From Cololabis saira (taxonomy: Eukaryota; Chordata; Actinopteri; Beloniformes; Belonidae), in the NCBI RefSeq assembly GCF_033807715.1, contig NC_084590.1:213501-277500 (forward strand): a stretch of DNA of 64,000 bases. The letters run 5' to 3'. Positions 22,024 through 32,200 of this stretch are shown piece by piece. How positions within the stretch are numbered: position 1 is the stretch's first letter; the number at the start of each line of letters is the position of its first letter. The notes beneath the pieces are model-generated. The model had not been told where the DNA came from. It was given only the letters and a program-made list of their open reading frames with translations, and did not search any database. Position numbers and translations under genes: made by a program.

Positions 22024-22494
22024 GTCATTGATAGAGTGTGGAATAGGAATTGAATAGTGATGTGATTATTTGCAACCTGCAGTACAAATAGGAGTTCATG
22101 AAAATTAATATATGTTCATAAAATAAAAAATGAATACTCAGGGCAGAAGGCCTCGTTTCAATTATTAGTTGTTATTGTTAGTATCATAATTGTTGGTTGG
22201 TATTTGAATTGAGAAAGTGCTATACAAATAAAGTTATATTATTATTATTTTACTATTCTAATTATTTCACAGTGTAACCGAATCATTTGCAAATACAAGC
22301 ACGTTTGTTCATGTTCAATTAATAATACAATATAAAATTATAGTTGGGTTTTGTGTCTTACTATTAGTAGAGTAATGTTTGTACAGTACAGTGTCATTGA
22401 TAGAGTGTGGAATAGGAATTGAATAGTGATGTGATTATTTGCAACCTGCAGTACAAATAGGAGTTCATGTAAATTAATATATGTTCATAAAATA
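22024..22494 (+). repeat. Direct repeat of about 101 bp flanking a LINE tail
   Basis: The sequence starting GTCATTGATAGAGTGTGG occurs at 22024-22124 and 22393-22494 with essentially one difference. Between them is about 268 bp with a LINE-like 3' tail (AAAGTGCTATACAAATAAAG, then ATT repeats, near 22217-22250). Confidence 0.85.
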
Positions 22495-22568
22495 CAATAG
22501 GGGGGGGGGCTTGAAAATATTTCCAATTTCCCAAAGGGGGCCTAACTGAAAAAGTTTGAAAACCACTG

Positions 22569-23271
22569 TCTTAGATACATCAAGGACTGGATGTCCAGCA
22601 ATTTATTTCCTTCTAAATTCAGATAAAACAGAGGTTATCATTCTTGGTCCAGAGCATCTTAGGAAGGGACTAGATGGTGTTGCAATGGCTTCCAGTGCAA
22701 CTGTGAGAAACTTTGGTGTTGTTTTCGATCAGGATTTGTCATTTATATGTTAATCAGGTTTGTAAAATAGCATTTTTCCATCTCCGTAATATTGCAAAGA
22801 TTAGGAAAATCCTCTTGCAGAGTGATGCAGAAAAACTAGTTCATGCGTTTGTATCTTCTAGACTAGATTACTGTAAAGTGTTATTTACAGGATTTCCAAG
22901 TAATTTGCTGAATAGGTTCCAGCTGATCCAAAATGCAGCAGCACGAGTACTGACAGGAATCAGCAGGAGAGACCACGTCTCTCCAGGGTTAGCGTCGCTC
23001 CATTGGCTACCCGTAAAATTCAGAATCCAATTTAAAATTGTATTACTTGCGTATAAAGCTCAAAACGGCTCAGCTCTGCATTATTTGCAAGACCTGATAG
23101 TGCTTTATGTTCCTGGTAGAGCTCTCTGTTCTCGGAGTGCAGGTTTACTCGTAGTTCCAAATGTAGATTTGGAGGGCGGGCGTTCTGCTATCAGGCACCA
23201 TTACTATGGAACCAACTTCCAATCTGGGTTAAGGAGGCTGACACCACCTCCATCTTTAAAACTAAACTTAA
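22569..23271 (+). pseudogene. L2/CR1-type LINE, reverse transcriptase 3' part
   Basis: This is the continuation of the LINE interrupted at 9618. Frames read YIKDWMSSN, then LNSDKTEVIILGPEHLRK, VRNFGVVFDQDLSF, KIAFFHLRNIAKIRKIL, FVSSRLDYCKVLFTG, QNAAARVLTG and HWLPVKFRIQFKIVLLAYKA. These are the conserved C-terminal blocks of L2-type RTs. Frames shift at least twice. It ends at TTAA where a piggyBac element is inserted, and 24441-24548 continues it as 3' UTR. Confidence 0.85.
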
Positions 23272-24440
23272 CCCTTTATAGGGCGAGTAACCATATACGG
23301 TAATTTCCGTGGACATGAAAAACTACTTTCCCCACACTTCTCAGTGAGGTCTTGAAGTCATATGAGTTAATCCTGCCAATCAGCACGGATCATGCTTTGT
23401 CACAGACAGTGTCATCATGGCATCTGACCAATCAGCAGTGCCCTGGAGAAGCGGGAACTTCATTGATTTTCAAGAAGGGGAAAATTCACATTTTTGCTCC
23501 TACCTTCTTTCACACAAACGTTCAGAAAGCTGAAACTAACCATGGTAAATTGATGACACTCACACAGTATGTGTTTGAATGATGGTGCTAACTGATGAGA
23601 TAAGTGTTGTTTGTGCAGAATTAGTGAAATTAATGAAATAGTTAGCATGAATAATGGTGATCCCATATATGATCATACGCCCCTGTGTGGTAAAACTAGT
23701 GCAAGTGACTGAGGAACCTTTTATAGACGGATACTCTAGTAAGCCATACTTTGTGTATTCTTTTTACAAATACACCCCCTTATGGTCAAACTAGTTCAAG
23801 TCACAGTGTCCTTTTGTAGACATATGCCCGTTGAAACTAGTAAGTCATACTTTGGCTGTTTTCGTTTTACAAATAGCGCATTATAAGGTAAGACAATATT
23901 GGATGTTGCATTGGATGTTGCCACAGATTTGTATAGCATAATATCAGTACCACCATTAATTCTAATGCTATTCTTCACTTCTTGTTCTGTGGGATGGTCA
24001 ATGGCATGGTCAACTTGCATGCTGCTGGTGGAGAGAGAGGGTCAGGAGGTGATTGGACTGATTGGACGAAATATATGGATGGAGAAAAAGAGAAGCCCTA
24101 TAAGTCAAGTTGTACCATTTATAGATAAAAGTTCTAATATCTCTATGAAGAGAGTATCATAAATGTTATTTTTTATGTGTTTTTTGTATTTTTGTACATA
24201 TCCAATGTATGGGTACAATTTCACCCACAATGGGCAAGTAACCATATACTGTATGGTAACATCAGTGTTAGATACAATGTTACTCGCGATGGGCAAGGAA
24301 CCATATATGGTAACTTCTTTGACCTTGATTTGCATCAAGAATAAAAAAAAAATGAAAAATGCTCTGGTAGTAGCCCCCAATAACACTCTAGGGTTGAAAT
24401 TGTACATTTCCAAGTATTTCAATGAGTGCCCTATAAAGGG
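23272..24440. mobile_element. Non-autonomous piggyBac element, 1169 bp
   Basis: The inverted ends CCCTTTATAGGGC match perfectly over 13 bases and are flanked by TTAA on both sides (23268-23271 and 24441-24444), the piggyBac signature. Subterminal motifs like GGGCAAGTAACCATATA recur near both ends. A pair of about 90-bp imperfect direct repeats lies at 23691-23873. There is no transposase. Its host is the L2-type LINE. Confidence 0.92.
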
Positions 24441-24550
24441 TTAAAAACAATTAGAACAAGACTATAATAGTTAGTCTCAAACTTAGCTTTGTGGTAGATA
24501 TGCTGCTATAGGCCGATGCTGCAGTTGTGCACCGACATGATCCACTAGGC

Positions 24551-24645
24551 CAGTGGTTTTCAAACTTTTTCAGTCAGGCCCCCCTTGGGGAATTGGAAAT
24601 ATTTTTGAGCCCCCCGAATCGAAATTATGAGATAGAAAGTCATGT
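24551..24645. mobile_element. Solo hAT end
   Basis: CAGTGGTTTTCAAACTTTTT and the following GCCCCCCTTGGGG and TTGGAAATATTTTTGAGCCC are almost identical to the reverse complement of 22500-22568, the right end of the 12.95-kb block. Only this end is present. Confidence 0.7.
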
Positions 24646-24654
24646 TCTGGAGGT

Positions 24655-24735
24655 CATGTTCTGGGTCTCTTGAAACACCACTAGAGACAACTTTTGTTGT
24701 ATTAGACGCTATACAAATAAAATTGAATTGAAAAA
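24655..24735 (+). mobile_element. LINE 3' tail
   Basis: ACTAGAGACAACTTTTGTTG, TATTAGACGCTATACAAATA and the AATTGAATTG tail. The same ending is at 34738-34821. It is probably the 3' end of the L2-type LINE that began near 8382. Confidence 0.6.
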
Positions 24736-25590
24736 ATTAAACACACTGTGTGAAAATGCTACAACTACACACAATGGACTGTTGCCTTTACTTCCTGAAG
24801 ATGAACTCATTAAACAAAAGGAATGGTTTTCAAGTATCATGAATTACAGCAATACATTTAAAAAAGGCACTCAAAAATTGATTTTTGAAAGTGAACAAAA
24901 AACCTCTCAGGAGCACCCGGATTCATCAGAAACTCCATTACAATCTGTGGAAATGAATGAAGAAAATCAAATTGAGGATGACATTAAACCAAGTGACAGT
25001 GTTTTAAATGTTGGAAGCCACAAAACACTTCAGTCAGAGAGCTCTTCAACTTCTTCCATACGTTTAAAGGCAGAAGCTGAGCTGGCAGCCTTAAGCATGA
25101 GGCAAATATTATTAAAGGAAAAGCACGCTTTGGAAGAAGTGGAGCAACTCCTGTGCAAAAAGAGAGAAGAACTCAAACTGAACACTGAAATTGTAGAAAA
25201 AAATGGCAAAGCTTGAGATTCTCAAGATACGAAGAACAACAAGTGGAAAAGGGGCAGCAAAGGTTTCTAATGGGATGACATCATATTTTGAAAAGACACA
25301 ATATAAGCAGTTACTTAATGTTGATGTAGATGAATTTATTCCAAAACAAATCGAAACAAATACAAATACGAACATAAATATAACTTCACTTGAACAAGAC
25401 CAAGTGCAACTCCCTGTGAACCCCTCATTCAACACGCAGGATTCACATGAACAACCAGGATTTAACGCAATGGATCTGGAACCCAGAAATGATGTTCTTG
25501 GCGTAATGATGAAGCAAAACGAAATAACAATGTTGCTACTACAACAGCAAAGCCTCTCAGCTCTACCTAAAAGAGAGACCCCGGGGGGCG
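24736..25590 (+). pseudogene. BEL/Pao-type gag N-terminal fragment
   Basis: Two overlapping frames form one protein with a shift near 25200. The first reads a polar region, then SSTSSIRLKAEAELAALSMR and EKHALEEVEQLLCKKREEL. The second continues EILKIRR, GKGAAKVSNGMTSYFEKTQ and QNEITMLLLQQQSLSALPKRE. The charged coiled coil followed by the PKREIP-like motif is typical of gag in BEL/Pao elements, where the capsid-like part follows. Here the frame ends straight after that motif, so the capsid and all of pol are missing. No LTRs are seen. Confidence 0.65.
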
Positions 25591-25629
25591 CTAGTGAGCA
25601 ATGAAGCTGTAGGTCGTGTTTCCCCTCAG

Positions 25630-26520
25630 CTCCTGCACACTTTAAATGTATTTAGCACTATTTTAACACGGGACAACTAGGAATTTATGACAAGGGATAG
25701 TCTAAACTTTATTTAACGTGCCAGGACAGGATTGAAGGCAAGTTTGAGAATGCACTCCTCCAAGGACAAGTAACTGAAAGAGACAGGGCCCACTCTCCTG
25801 AAGCTAGCAACCTGTCGGATGATGCTACTATCTTGGAAGCTATCAACGTGCTGCGTACGAACATACAAGCCACCAAGGCCGAAATTTGCCAGAAGACACT
25901 TGCATTGATGAAGTAACCATCGCGATTAGGGGAGAACTGTCTGCTTTTAAAATCGAGACTCAGAGTACCATCCAAGCCTTGCAAATATCGAGTGACCAAC
26001 ATAGCGGAACCATTACGGAGCTAGAGTGCACAGCCACACACTCACCAGATGCCATACGCTACCATCAGAGGTTAAACGTCTTCGCACAGAAGTGGATGGA
26101 TCTTGAAGGGCGGTCCAGACGACAAAATGTGCGGATTGCAATGTTAAAAGAGGGGGCCGAGAAAGGCGCGGAGATAAATACATTTGTTTCGCGGCTCCTG
26201 AAAGACGTACTGTCTTTGGATGATGCACCGCTTGTGGACCACGCTCATATAGCTCTACGAAGGCGGCCAGGTGATACAGAACCTCCTCGTGCACTGGTAG
26301 TGTGACTCCACTATTTCCGCGACGTGACAACGGTGCTCCGGAGAGCCACAACCCTGAAGGAGGTCTTCTACCAGGGGCAGAGGATCCGCATTTTCCCTGA
26401 TTTCACCCCCGAGGTCGCAAAACGCAGAGCAGCATTTAACAGAGCCAGGGAGTTACTTCGGGACAAGCCAGGAGGTCGATAGAGACTTTTATACCCCGCA
26501 AAACTGAGAGTGACTTTTAG
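25630..26520 (+). pseudogene. Tx1/L1-type LINE ORF1
   Basis: The best frame (25886-26305 and beyond) reads a coiled-coil-like part, then WMDLEGRSRRQNVRIAMLKE and LVDHAHIALRRRPGD, PRALVV, a stop, LHYFRDVTTVLRRA, VFYQGQRIRIFPDFTPEV and RAAFNRARELLRDKPG. This is the RRM and C-terminal region of L1/Tx1 ORF1 nucleic-acid-binding proteins. Stops at about 26303 and 26478 inactivate it. ORF2 of the same copy follows after a MITE. Confidence 0.75.
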
Positions 26521-26556
26521 ATTTCATTTTTCCTTGAAGTGAATGACCTTCCCGAA

Positions 26557-26768
26557 ACTCTCAGTCGTGGTCCTCGTGGGCCCCTGTCCTGCATGTTTTA
26601 GATGTTTCCCTGCACCAACACACCTGATTCTAATTAATGGTCCTCATTAGCTTGTTATCAAGGTCTGCACAATTCTGTTGATGACACAGGTACTTGTATC
26701 ACGGTGTGCTGAAGCAGGGTAGCATCTAAGTCATACAGGACAGGGGCCCACGAGGACCAGGATTGAGA
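26557..26768. mobile_element. Palindromic MITE of a fish hAT-like type
   Basis: The arm at 26568-26591 (TGGTCCTCGTGGGCCCCTGT and CCTG) has a perfect 24-bp inverse at 26736-26759, and weaker pairing extends both arms. Inside is the typical ACACACCTGATTCTAATTAA core and its partner. It sits between ORF1 and ORF2 of the LINE. Confidence 0.8.
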
Positions 26769-26774
26769 AAAACT

Positions 26775-27400
26775 GATAGAGCAACAAATTAATCGTTTGG
26801 ATAAAGATAATGCTGCACACCCTTCTACAGAAATGCATAAAAAAATTATCTCCCTAAGATACAAATTGCTCTCAGATCTTATTACCAGCAAATTCATTTT
26901 TATGCAATGAAAATATTTGGAGTTTGGTGAGAAACACCACAAGTTATTGGCAAGACAATTAAGGAAAATGGAAAGTGACTGTACAGTTAGCAAAGTGAAA
27001 TCAGAAGATGAGCATATTTTAACATCTCAAAAAGACATCACAGATTTAAACAATTTTATGAATCACTATATTCATCTAGAGCGGTAAAAGATGACTCTAT
27101 TATACAGACATTTTTAGACAGTTGTAATCTTCCATCCAGAATGAGAAAGATGTCCTCAACGCAGATATGTTAATTCTAGATACACAGGATGCAATCAATT
27201 CACTGAAAATTTGATTTTATAAAGAGTTCAGTGATCTCTTGTCACCTTATTTGTTAAAAATGTACACCCAGGCAATTTTAGATAACACACTGCCTCCCAC
27301 TATGAGCGAAGTCACTATAATAGTAATACCGAAAAAGAGTAAGGACCCTGAAGAAGTGGGTAGCTATAAACCGATATCACTGTTGACGTATGATCCAAAG
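26775..27400 (+). pseudogene. Tx1/L1-type LINE ORF2, middle part
   Basis: Fragments read LIEQQINRLDKDN, KIISLRYKLLSDL, KHHKLLARQLRKME and, from 27239, LSPYLLKMYTQAILDNTLPP, EVTIIVIPKKSKDPEEVGSY and KPISLLTYDPKIL. These correspond to the region between endonuclease and the first RT blocks. The endonuclease itself is missing. The copy breaks at an inserted LTR element and resumes at 28545. Confidence 0.75.
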
Positions 27401-27700
27401 ATACTTGTCAGGAAGGTTTTAGTGAGAACCCAGATGCAGGAGAGCAGGAGGCAGGAGTTCCCAAAAACTAAACCAAAAACGCTGCTAAGCAGGATACAAA
27501 ACCAGGACTTGAAACAAGAATCCAAAATCTACAAAAACATGACATGGAAAACATGGTCGGGCAAACAGGACGGACCAGCAAGGAGCAGGGGAAGACAAGA
27601 CTAGATATACACAAAGGTTAAAGAGACACAGGTGCAGACGATCAGGGCAGACGGGAAACAGGAAGGTCAAGACATAACTCTAACACAAACCCATGGGCTT

Positions 27701-28171
27701 TCAAAATAAAACAGGAAAATGGAAAATCCTGACATTCCCATTGCAGGCTCGGGGGACACCGGGTCCTCGGCACAGGCTCGGGGGGACACCGGGTCCTTGG
27801 CACAGGCTCGGGGGGACACGGGGTCCTCGGCACAGGCTCGGGGGGACACCGGATCCTCGGCACAGGCTCGGGGGACACCGGGTCCTCGGCACAGGCTCGG
27901 GGGGACACCGGGTCATCGGCGCTGGCTGAGGGGCATTCGGGACCATCACTGGAGCAAGAACTGATGCGTCCGGGCCCACCGCCGAAACAGGAACAGGAAC
28001 TGCAACAGGGCAAGGTGGGTCCGGGAACACCGCCTGAATGCTCTTGGGCCCACCGAAAGCCAGGCGCGTTCCCCAGAAGGGGGACTCCTCCTCCCTGAAC
28101 CGCGGCATGGTCTTCTCTGCCTCCTGGCGGAAAAATTCCCAAAGGGATATCCGCTCTCCTGGAGGGTCCAT
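27701..28171 (-). CDS. Short gag-like frame with decapeptide repeats
   Basis: The frame starts MDPPGERISLWEFFRQEAEK just after the 5' LTR, continues PRFREEESPFWGTRLAFG, and then enters a proline-rich part encoded by the 30-bp minisatellite (CPPEPVPRTR-like repeats that drift between frames). It runs on into the 3' LTR. It is 156 residues, far shorter than a normal gag, and lacks capsid and zinc knuckle. Whether it is translated is unknown. Confidence 0.4.
   Translation of the reverse strand: MDPPGERISLWEFFRQEAEKTMPRFREEESPFWGTRLAFGGPKSIQAVFPDPPCPVAVPVPVSAVGPDASVLAPVMVPNAPQPAPMTRCPPEPVPRTRCPPSLCRGSGVPPSLCRGPRVPPSLCQGPGVPPSLCRGPGVPRACNGNVRIFHFPVLF
27744..27925. repeat. 30-bp minisatellite, about six units
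   Basis: The unit begins ACAGGCTCGGGGGGACACCG and ends GGTCCTCGGC. Six copies with small changes, two of them one base short, which shifts the frame of the protein it encodes. Confidence 0.9.
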
Positions 28172-28544
28172 CCTGGCTGGTCCGTTCTGTCAGGAAGGTT
28201 TTAGTGAGGACCCAGATGCAGGACAGCAGGCGGCAGGAGTTCCCAAAAACTGTGTGACTTATTCACAAAAACTTAACCAAAAACGATGCTAAGCAGGATA
28301 CGAAACCAGGACTTGAAACAAGAATCCAAAATCTAAAAAAAACATGACATGGAAAACATGGAGGAGGAACAGGATGGACCAACAAGAAGCAGGGGAAAGA
28401 GAAGACTAGATATACACAAAGGTTAACGAGACACCGGTGCAGACGATCAAGGTAGACGGGAAACAGGAATGTCAAGACAGAACTTAAACACAAAGACATG
28501 AGCTTTCAAAATAAAACAGGAAAATGTCAAATCCTGACAATACT

Positions 28545-28905
28545 AGCTAAAACTTTGGCCAGAAGACTGAACTCACTAATTGGTAAACTTATACACCCCG
28601 ATCAGACTGGGTTCATACCAAACAGACATTGCTTCTTTAATTTACGACGCCTTTTCAATGTAATTTACTCCCAGAGAGAGAGGACATCTGACTTAGCTGT
28701 CCTCTCTCTTGATGCTGAGAAGGCTTTATCCCCGCTGCTTTTTGCCTTAGCCCTAGAGCCGCTTGGCCAAATAATTCAATCCAACCCTCTTATACACGGA
28801 TACAGTACTAAAGAAACAATACGTAAAACTTCGCTATATGCGGATGATAATGCGTATAGCAAAATTTTACTTATAACCAATCCTCAATGTACTATTCCAG
28901 CCATC
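28545..28905 (+). pseudogene. Tx1/L1-type LINE ORF2, RT part with internal deletion
   Basis: The frame resumes ILAKTLARRLNSLIGKLIHP, DQTGFIPNRHCFFNLRRLFN and LAVLSLDAEKA, then jumps to LSPLLFALALEPLGQ and SLYADDNAY. About 60 residues between DAEKA and the PLLFA block are missing, so the RT is internally deleted. YADD is still present. Confidence 0.8.
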
Positions 28906-28908
28906 TTA

Positions 28909-29648
28909 GGGTGCTTTCAGACCTTTGGCCTGTTTGTTTTGTTCCGATTCAGGGGCTAAATCGATACAGGGCAACCGTCTGTAGCGGTTCAAAGCTGTTA
29001 ACAAATGCCATGCCCCAACCAACTGTTCTCTCATTGGTCAGAACTGAACGCGGAAGGAGTTTCCTCTTCCGTACCCCGGGAAGAACAACCCTTTCACAGG
29101 GCGCAAAGCGCAGTCCACTGCCAGCTTTCCCATTCATTGTGTATGTGCTACCGTGGCTCAAGAGCGGACCACTCTGCCGCCGAGCTCGGTTGCAAGAGGG
29201 CACCTGCCATGGCGTTTGCGCCGCGCCTGCCTGCTCGAATTGAACATTTTTTAATTTCACCGTGCCACGCTGTGACGACATCTCGGCACGTCATAGGAGA
29301 GAAGGGAGAAGAGAGAGAAGGGCGAAGAGAAGAAGTTGTGTCCAATAGGAGAGAAGATGGTGGAGGCTCTGCGCCAACTCTTCTCCTTGCGCCACGGTAG
29401 CACATAAACAATGAATGGAGTTGTTTTGGTTGCTGTGTCGATTATGTTTTCACTCCAAACACACTGCTCCAGGTCTCGAATGGAAGCGAGTCGAGACCAC
29501 CTCTCCTAGGCAATCTCAGCTTGCTTGTTTTGTGCCGAATCTGAGCGCGATTGCTGTGTTCAGATATACCAAACGAACCAATTTTTAGGGGGAAACGCTC
29601 CCTGTTTCGGAACAACTGCTCCAAACAGGACAGGTGTGAAAAGCACCC
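28909..29648. mobile_element. Harbinger-type MITE, 740 bp, with a nested palindrome
   Basis: The ends GGGTGCTTTCAGACC and GGTGTGAAAAGCACCC are inverted and flanked by TTA on both sides (28906-28908 and 29649-29651), as expected for PIF/Harbinger. Inside, CATTCATTGTGTATGTGCTA (from about 29131) pairs with TAGCACATAAACAATGAATG (ending about 29415), so a second palindromic element seems nested in it. It interrupts the LINE between PAIL and DTISHFGT. Confidence 0.75.
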
Positions 29649-29651
29649 TTA

Positions 29652-29948
29652 GACACCATCTCTCACTTCGGTACGTTTTCAGATATAGGATTAATTAGTC
29701 TAAGAGTGAACTAATGCCAATTAAACTCTGTGAGCCCTCAATATTGCAAAACATTCCTTTTAAAATTACACACAATGAATTCACTTACCTAGGAATAGAA
29801 TTGACAAAAGATTTTCAGTCACTTTGGGAAGCTGGTAATGTTGCTACATAACGTTCAGTTTTATAGGTCCCTTCCTATTTCCCTGGCAGAGAGAGTCAAT
29901 GCAATAAAAAGGTTTTTTCTCCCTCAAATTCTTTATTTATTTTAAATA
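29652..29948 (+). pseudogene. Tx1/L1-type LINE ORF2, last recognisable part
   Basis: Broken frames read DTISHFGTFSDIGLI, LQNIPFKITHNEFTYLGIE (the KYLGI-type block) and SLAERVNAIKRFFLPQILYL. It stops near 29948; the C-terminal Cys/His region and 3' UTR are missing. Confidence 0.7.
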
Positions 29949-31770
29949 GGGGTTCCTGCTGCCCTCTTTTGGCCCTCCATGTGGCTGCTGGTGGCCCGGG
30001 TTCGGGTTTCTTCCTCGTCGGCTTCTGGTCTCTAGGTTAGCGTGGTTGTGCCCTCCCTCCTGCACTGTAGTTGCAGTTCAGGTAAAACTTTGTTTTCTCT
30101 TTGCACACACACAGTTACACAGACATACACACCTGTTCACTCACCTGATTCAGTTTCAGAGACCTGAAATGGTTTCTGTTTGTGTCTCTGCCTGTTCTCG
30201 CGTCGGTGCATTTGTTTGTTTTCTCTCTTACAGATTTCAAAGGCTTGTGTGCCCATTGTGCATTTCCTTGTGTTTCTCTCATTTCAGACTAGCAGCAGAT
30301 GCCACCCACCCCCCATTGAGTTTTTGCAGTGAACCAGGCTGTAAATATGTTTATTTCTGCTCTAAAGTCGGACATTTTAACATGGGAGGTTGACTCGCTT
30401 TTGCTGCCAGCCTCTATCAGCCAGTTCAAGCACTACAATGAAATGTAGTTCTGCATGAGCGTCAATGCAGAAGTGAGATGGTTGGTGCCTGGCTGTATCC
30501 GATCATCACCAAGTCAACAGTACCCCATCCACCAATTTCTACTTAGTACACTAAGCTGACTGCATTGTACTAAATACAAACTCTGAAAGAGCAGTGGAGC
30601 AAGTCTCATTCCAAATGTAAATGTTAGAAAGTGCAGCTGAACGCAGAAGACCAAAGCAAAGAAACAAAGGGTAATTTGTAAAGTGATGAATTCCCCATTC
30701 AATTCTTTCCCAAGGGTCCTTGATTCAGATTTATGGACTGGTTCTGAATTTTGCTTGATATAATATATTAACCTACAGTGGGAATAAAGTTTGTGACCCC
30801 TCCCTATAATTTATTAGTTTTTGCTACAAATTTGCCCTAAAATGAATCTCATTGTTAGGGTCTAGGGTAGAGGAGATGAAATATTCTCAAAGTGTACTCG
30901 TACTGAACCGACAAATTTACTCATAAAATTAAGTACATGTACCACATTTATACCTCAGACTTCAGTAACAGCAATCTACATCATCACTTTATGCCAAATT
31001 CCTCCTGTTTAGTGTCAATCACAATAAACACTGTAGTTATTTAATGAGATGTATTAGAAAAACTAACAAGAAATAACAAAACTGTAAGGAAATGACTCAT
31101 CCCACCAGGAAACAAAAGTCTAAAGTGTTGCAGAGATGGACGTCCTGTTAATGGTTCAAGCTGGAATTTGGACCCAGAGATAGGGAAATATTGAAATTGT
31201 TAAACTTGGTTGCTACATTTTTGTGACGTGATAAATAAACCAATACAAGAAAAACCATGGAGAGCATCATTTTTTTTATTTTAATGCTTTAGTTTTTGCC
31301 ATTTCATGCTGACATGCAAGTTTAAATCAGCAGGAACATCACAACCAGCTTGACATGCCATCAGGTTTGTTTGACAGTTTCTGCAGGTAGATGGCAACCT
31401 CTGGAGGTCAAGGTGCTGTGTGCTGGTGTTGTCACGTGGAGCTTACTGGCGTATCATTGTGTAATTTATAAAAATTATCAGCGAAAATATTGTTTCATAA
31501 CAAACACTTTGGTCATATTTGAATTGGATTAATAGAAAATCTTATCAGACTTTCATAACAAAGATCAACAAAGTTCAGTCCACACCCTTACATATGTAAC
31601 CAGTGATGACTGGTCTTTTTTTATTCAGTCTTCACAGGTGCATTTGAAGTAATTTCATCTGATGCTGGTGAACGTCCATGATGATGCTTCCTGCTCTCCA
31701 CATAGCTGACTGAATGACTGGATGTAAGATTCAGGCCTCCTCAGTAAACTGCATATGAACTTACTGTCAT
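29949..31770. other. No recognisable gene or repeat
   Basis: Contains a pyrimidine-rich part (29950-30400) with AC-rich simple sequence near 30100-30135, then AT-rich sequence. I found no protein similarity and no paired repeats. Confidence 0.35.
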
Positions 31771-31775
31771 TATTA

Positions 31776-32200
31776 GGGCCTAAGCACAAGGATGCGAGGA
31801 CCCTATTTTATTTGTAGTGTTTATTATTAGGGCCTGAGCACTGAAGGTGCGAGGACCCTATTGTATATGTATTGTTTATTAAGGCCCAAGCACGAGAGGG
31901 TGCGAGGAACCTTCTGAAATCATGCTGTTTAATAGGGCCCGAGCACAAGGGTGCAATGACCCAATTGTATCTGTAGTGTTTATTATAGCTCCTTTGTCCA
32001 ACTGGACTCCCAGCAGTCTGACCAGCACTGATCCAGCTGGACCTCCTATGTGATTTTGTGCTTGTGTTGTTCTCTCAGATGTAAGTCGCTTTGGATAAAA
32101 GCGTCTGCGAAATGACAGTAGTAGTAGTAGTAGTAGTAGTATTAAGGCCCGAGCACAAGGGTGCAAGGACCCTATTGTATCTGTAGTGTTTTTTATTATT
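31776..32200. repeat. Array of about 52-bp repeats, interrupted once
   Basis: Five imperfect units of the type TTAGGGCCTGAGCAC, GGTGCGAGGACCCTATT and GTATCTGTAGTGTTTATT, at about 31776, 31828, 31880, 31932 and 32141. The last two are separated by an insertion at 31986-32140. The motif GGGCCCGAGCAC is the complement of the GCTCGGGCCC ending known for the modular repeat family at 52703, so it may be a terminal array of that family; this link is inferred. Confidence 0.6.
31986..32140 (+). mobile_element. Retroposon tail inserted in the 52-bp array
   Basis: GTAAGTCGCTTTGGATAAA and AGCGTCTGCGAAATGAC form a very common fish LINE/SINE 3' end, followed by a (AGT)n tail at 32115-32140. Confidence 0.6.

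Larger units (their letters stand above)
9619..22568. mobile_element. hAT-bounded insertion block, 12.95 kb, heavily nested
   Basis: The left end CAGCAGTTTTCAAACTG and right end (reverse complement CAGTGGTTTTCAAACTTT) are hAT-type termini. They are flanked by TCTTAGAG (9611-9618) and TCTTAGAT (22569-22576), matching at 7 of 8 bases. Removing the block joins LQACLR to YIKDWMSSN of the host LINE, which fits the consensus order, so the two outer ends very probably belong to one insertion. The block itself contains L1, retrovirus-like, hAT and foldback sequence and must have grown by later insertions. No transposase of the outer element is visible. Confidence 0.65.
27406..28539 (-). mobile_element. 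Non-autonomous Gypsy-type LTR element, 1134 bp
   Basis: Two direct repeats, 27406-27734 and 28188-28539, start TGTCAGGAAGG and end ATCCTGACA. They differ by some substitutions and a roughly 20-bp indel. They are flanked by ATACT on both sides (27401-27405 and 28540-28544), a 5-bp target duplication. Read on the minus strand, the 5' LTR is followed at once by GAACGGACCAGCC and an ATG starting a gag-like frame. This layout resembles Gypsy elements of the sushi/Tf1 kind, which self-prime; that assignment is inferred. No pol is present. Confidence 0.85.

Noticed and set aside
27642..28142. Alternative 166-codon frame across the minisatellite
   Set aside because: It overlaps the gag-like frame in another phase; its repeats are just the 30-bp units read differently.
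29005..29411. Frames of 87 to 131 codons on both strands
   Set aside because: They lie within the nested palindromic elements; their length comes from GC-rich arms.
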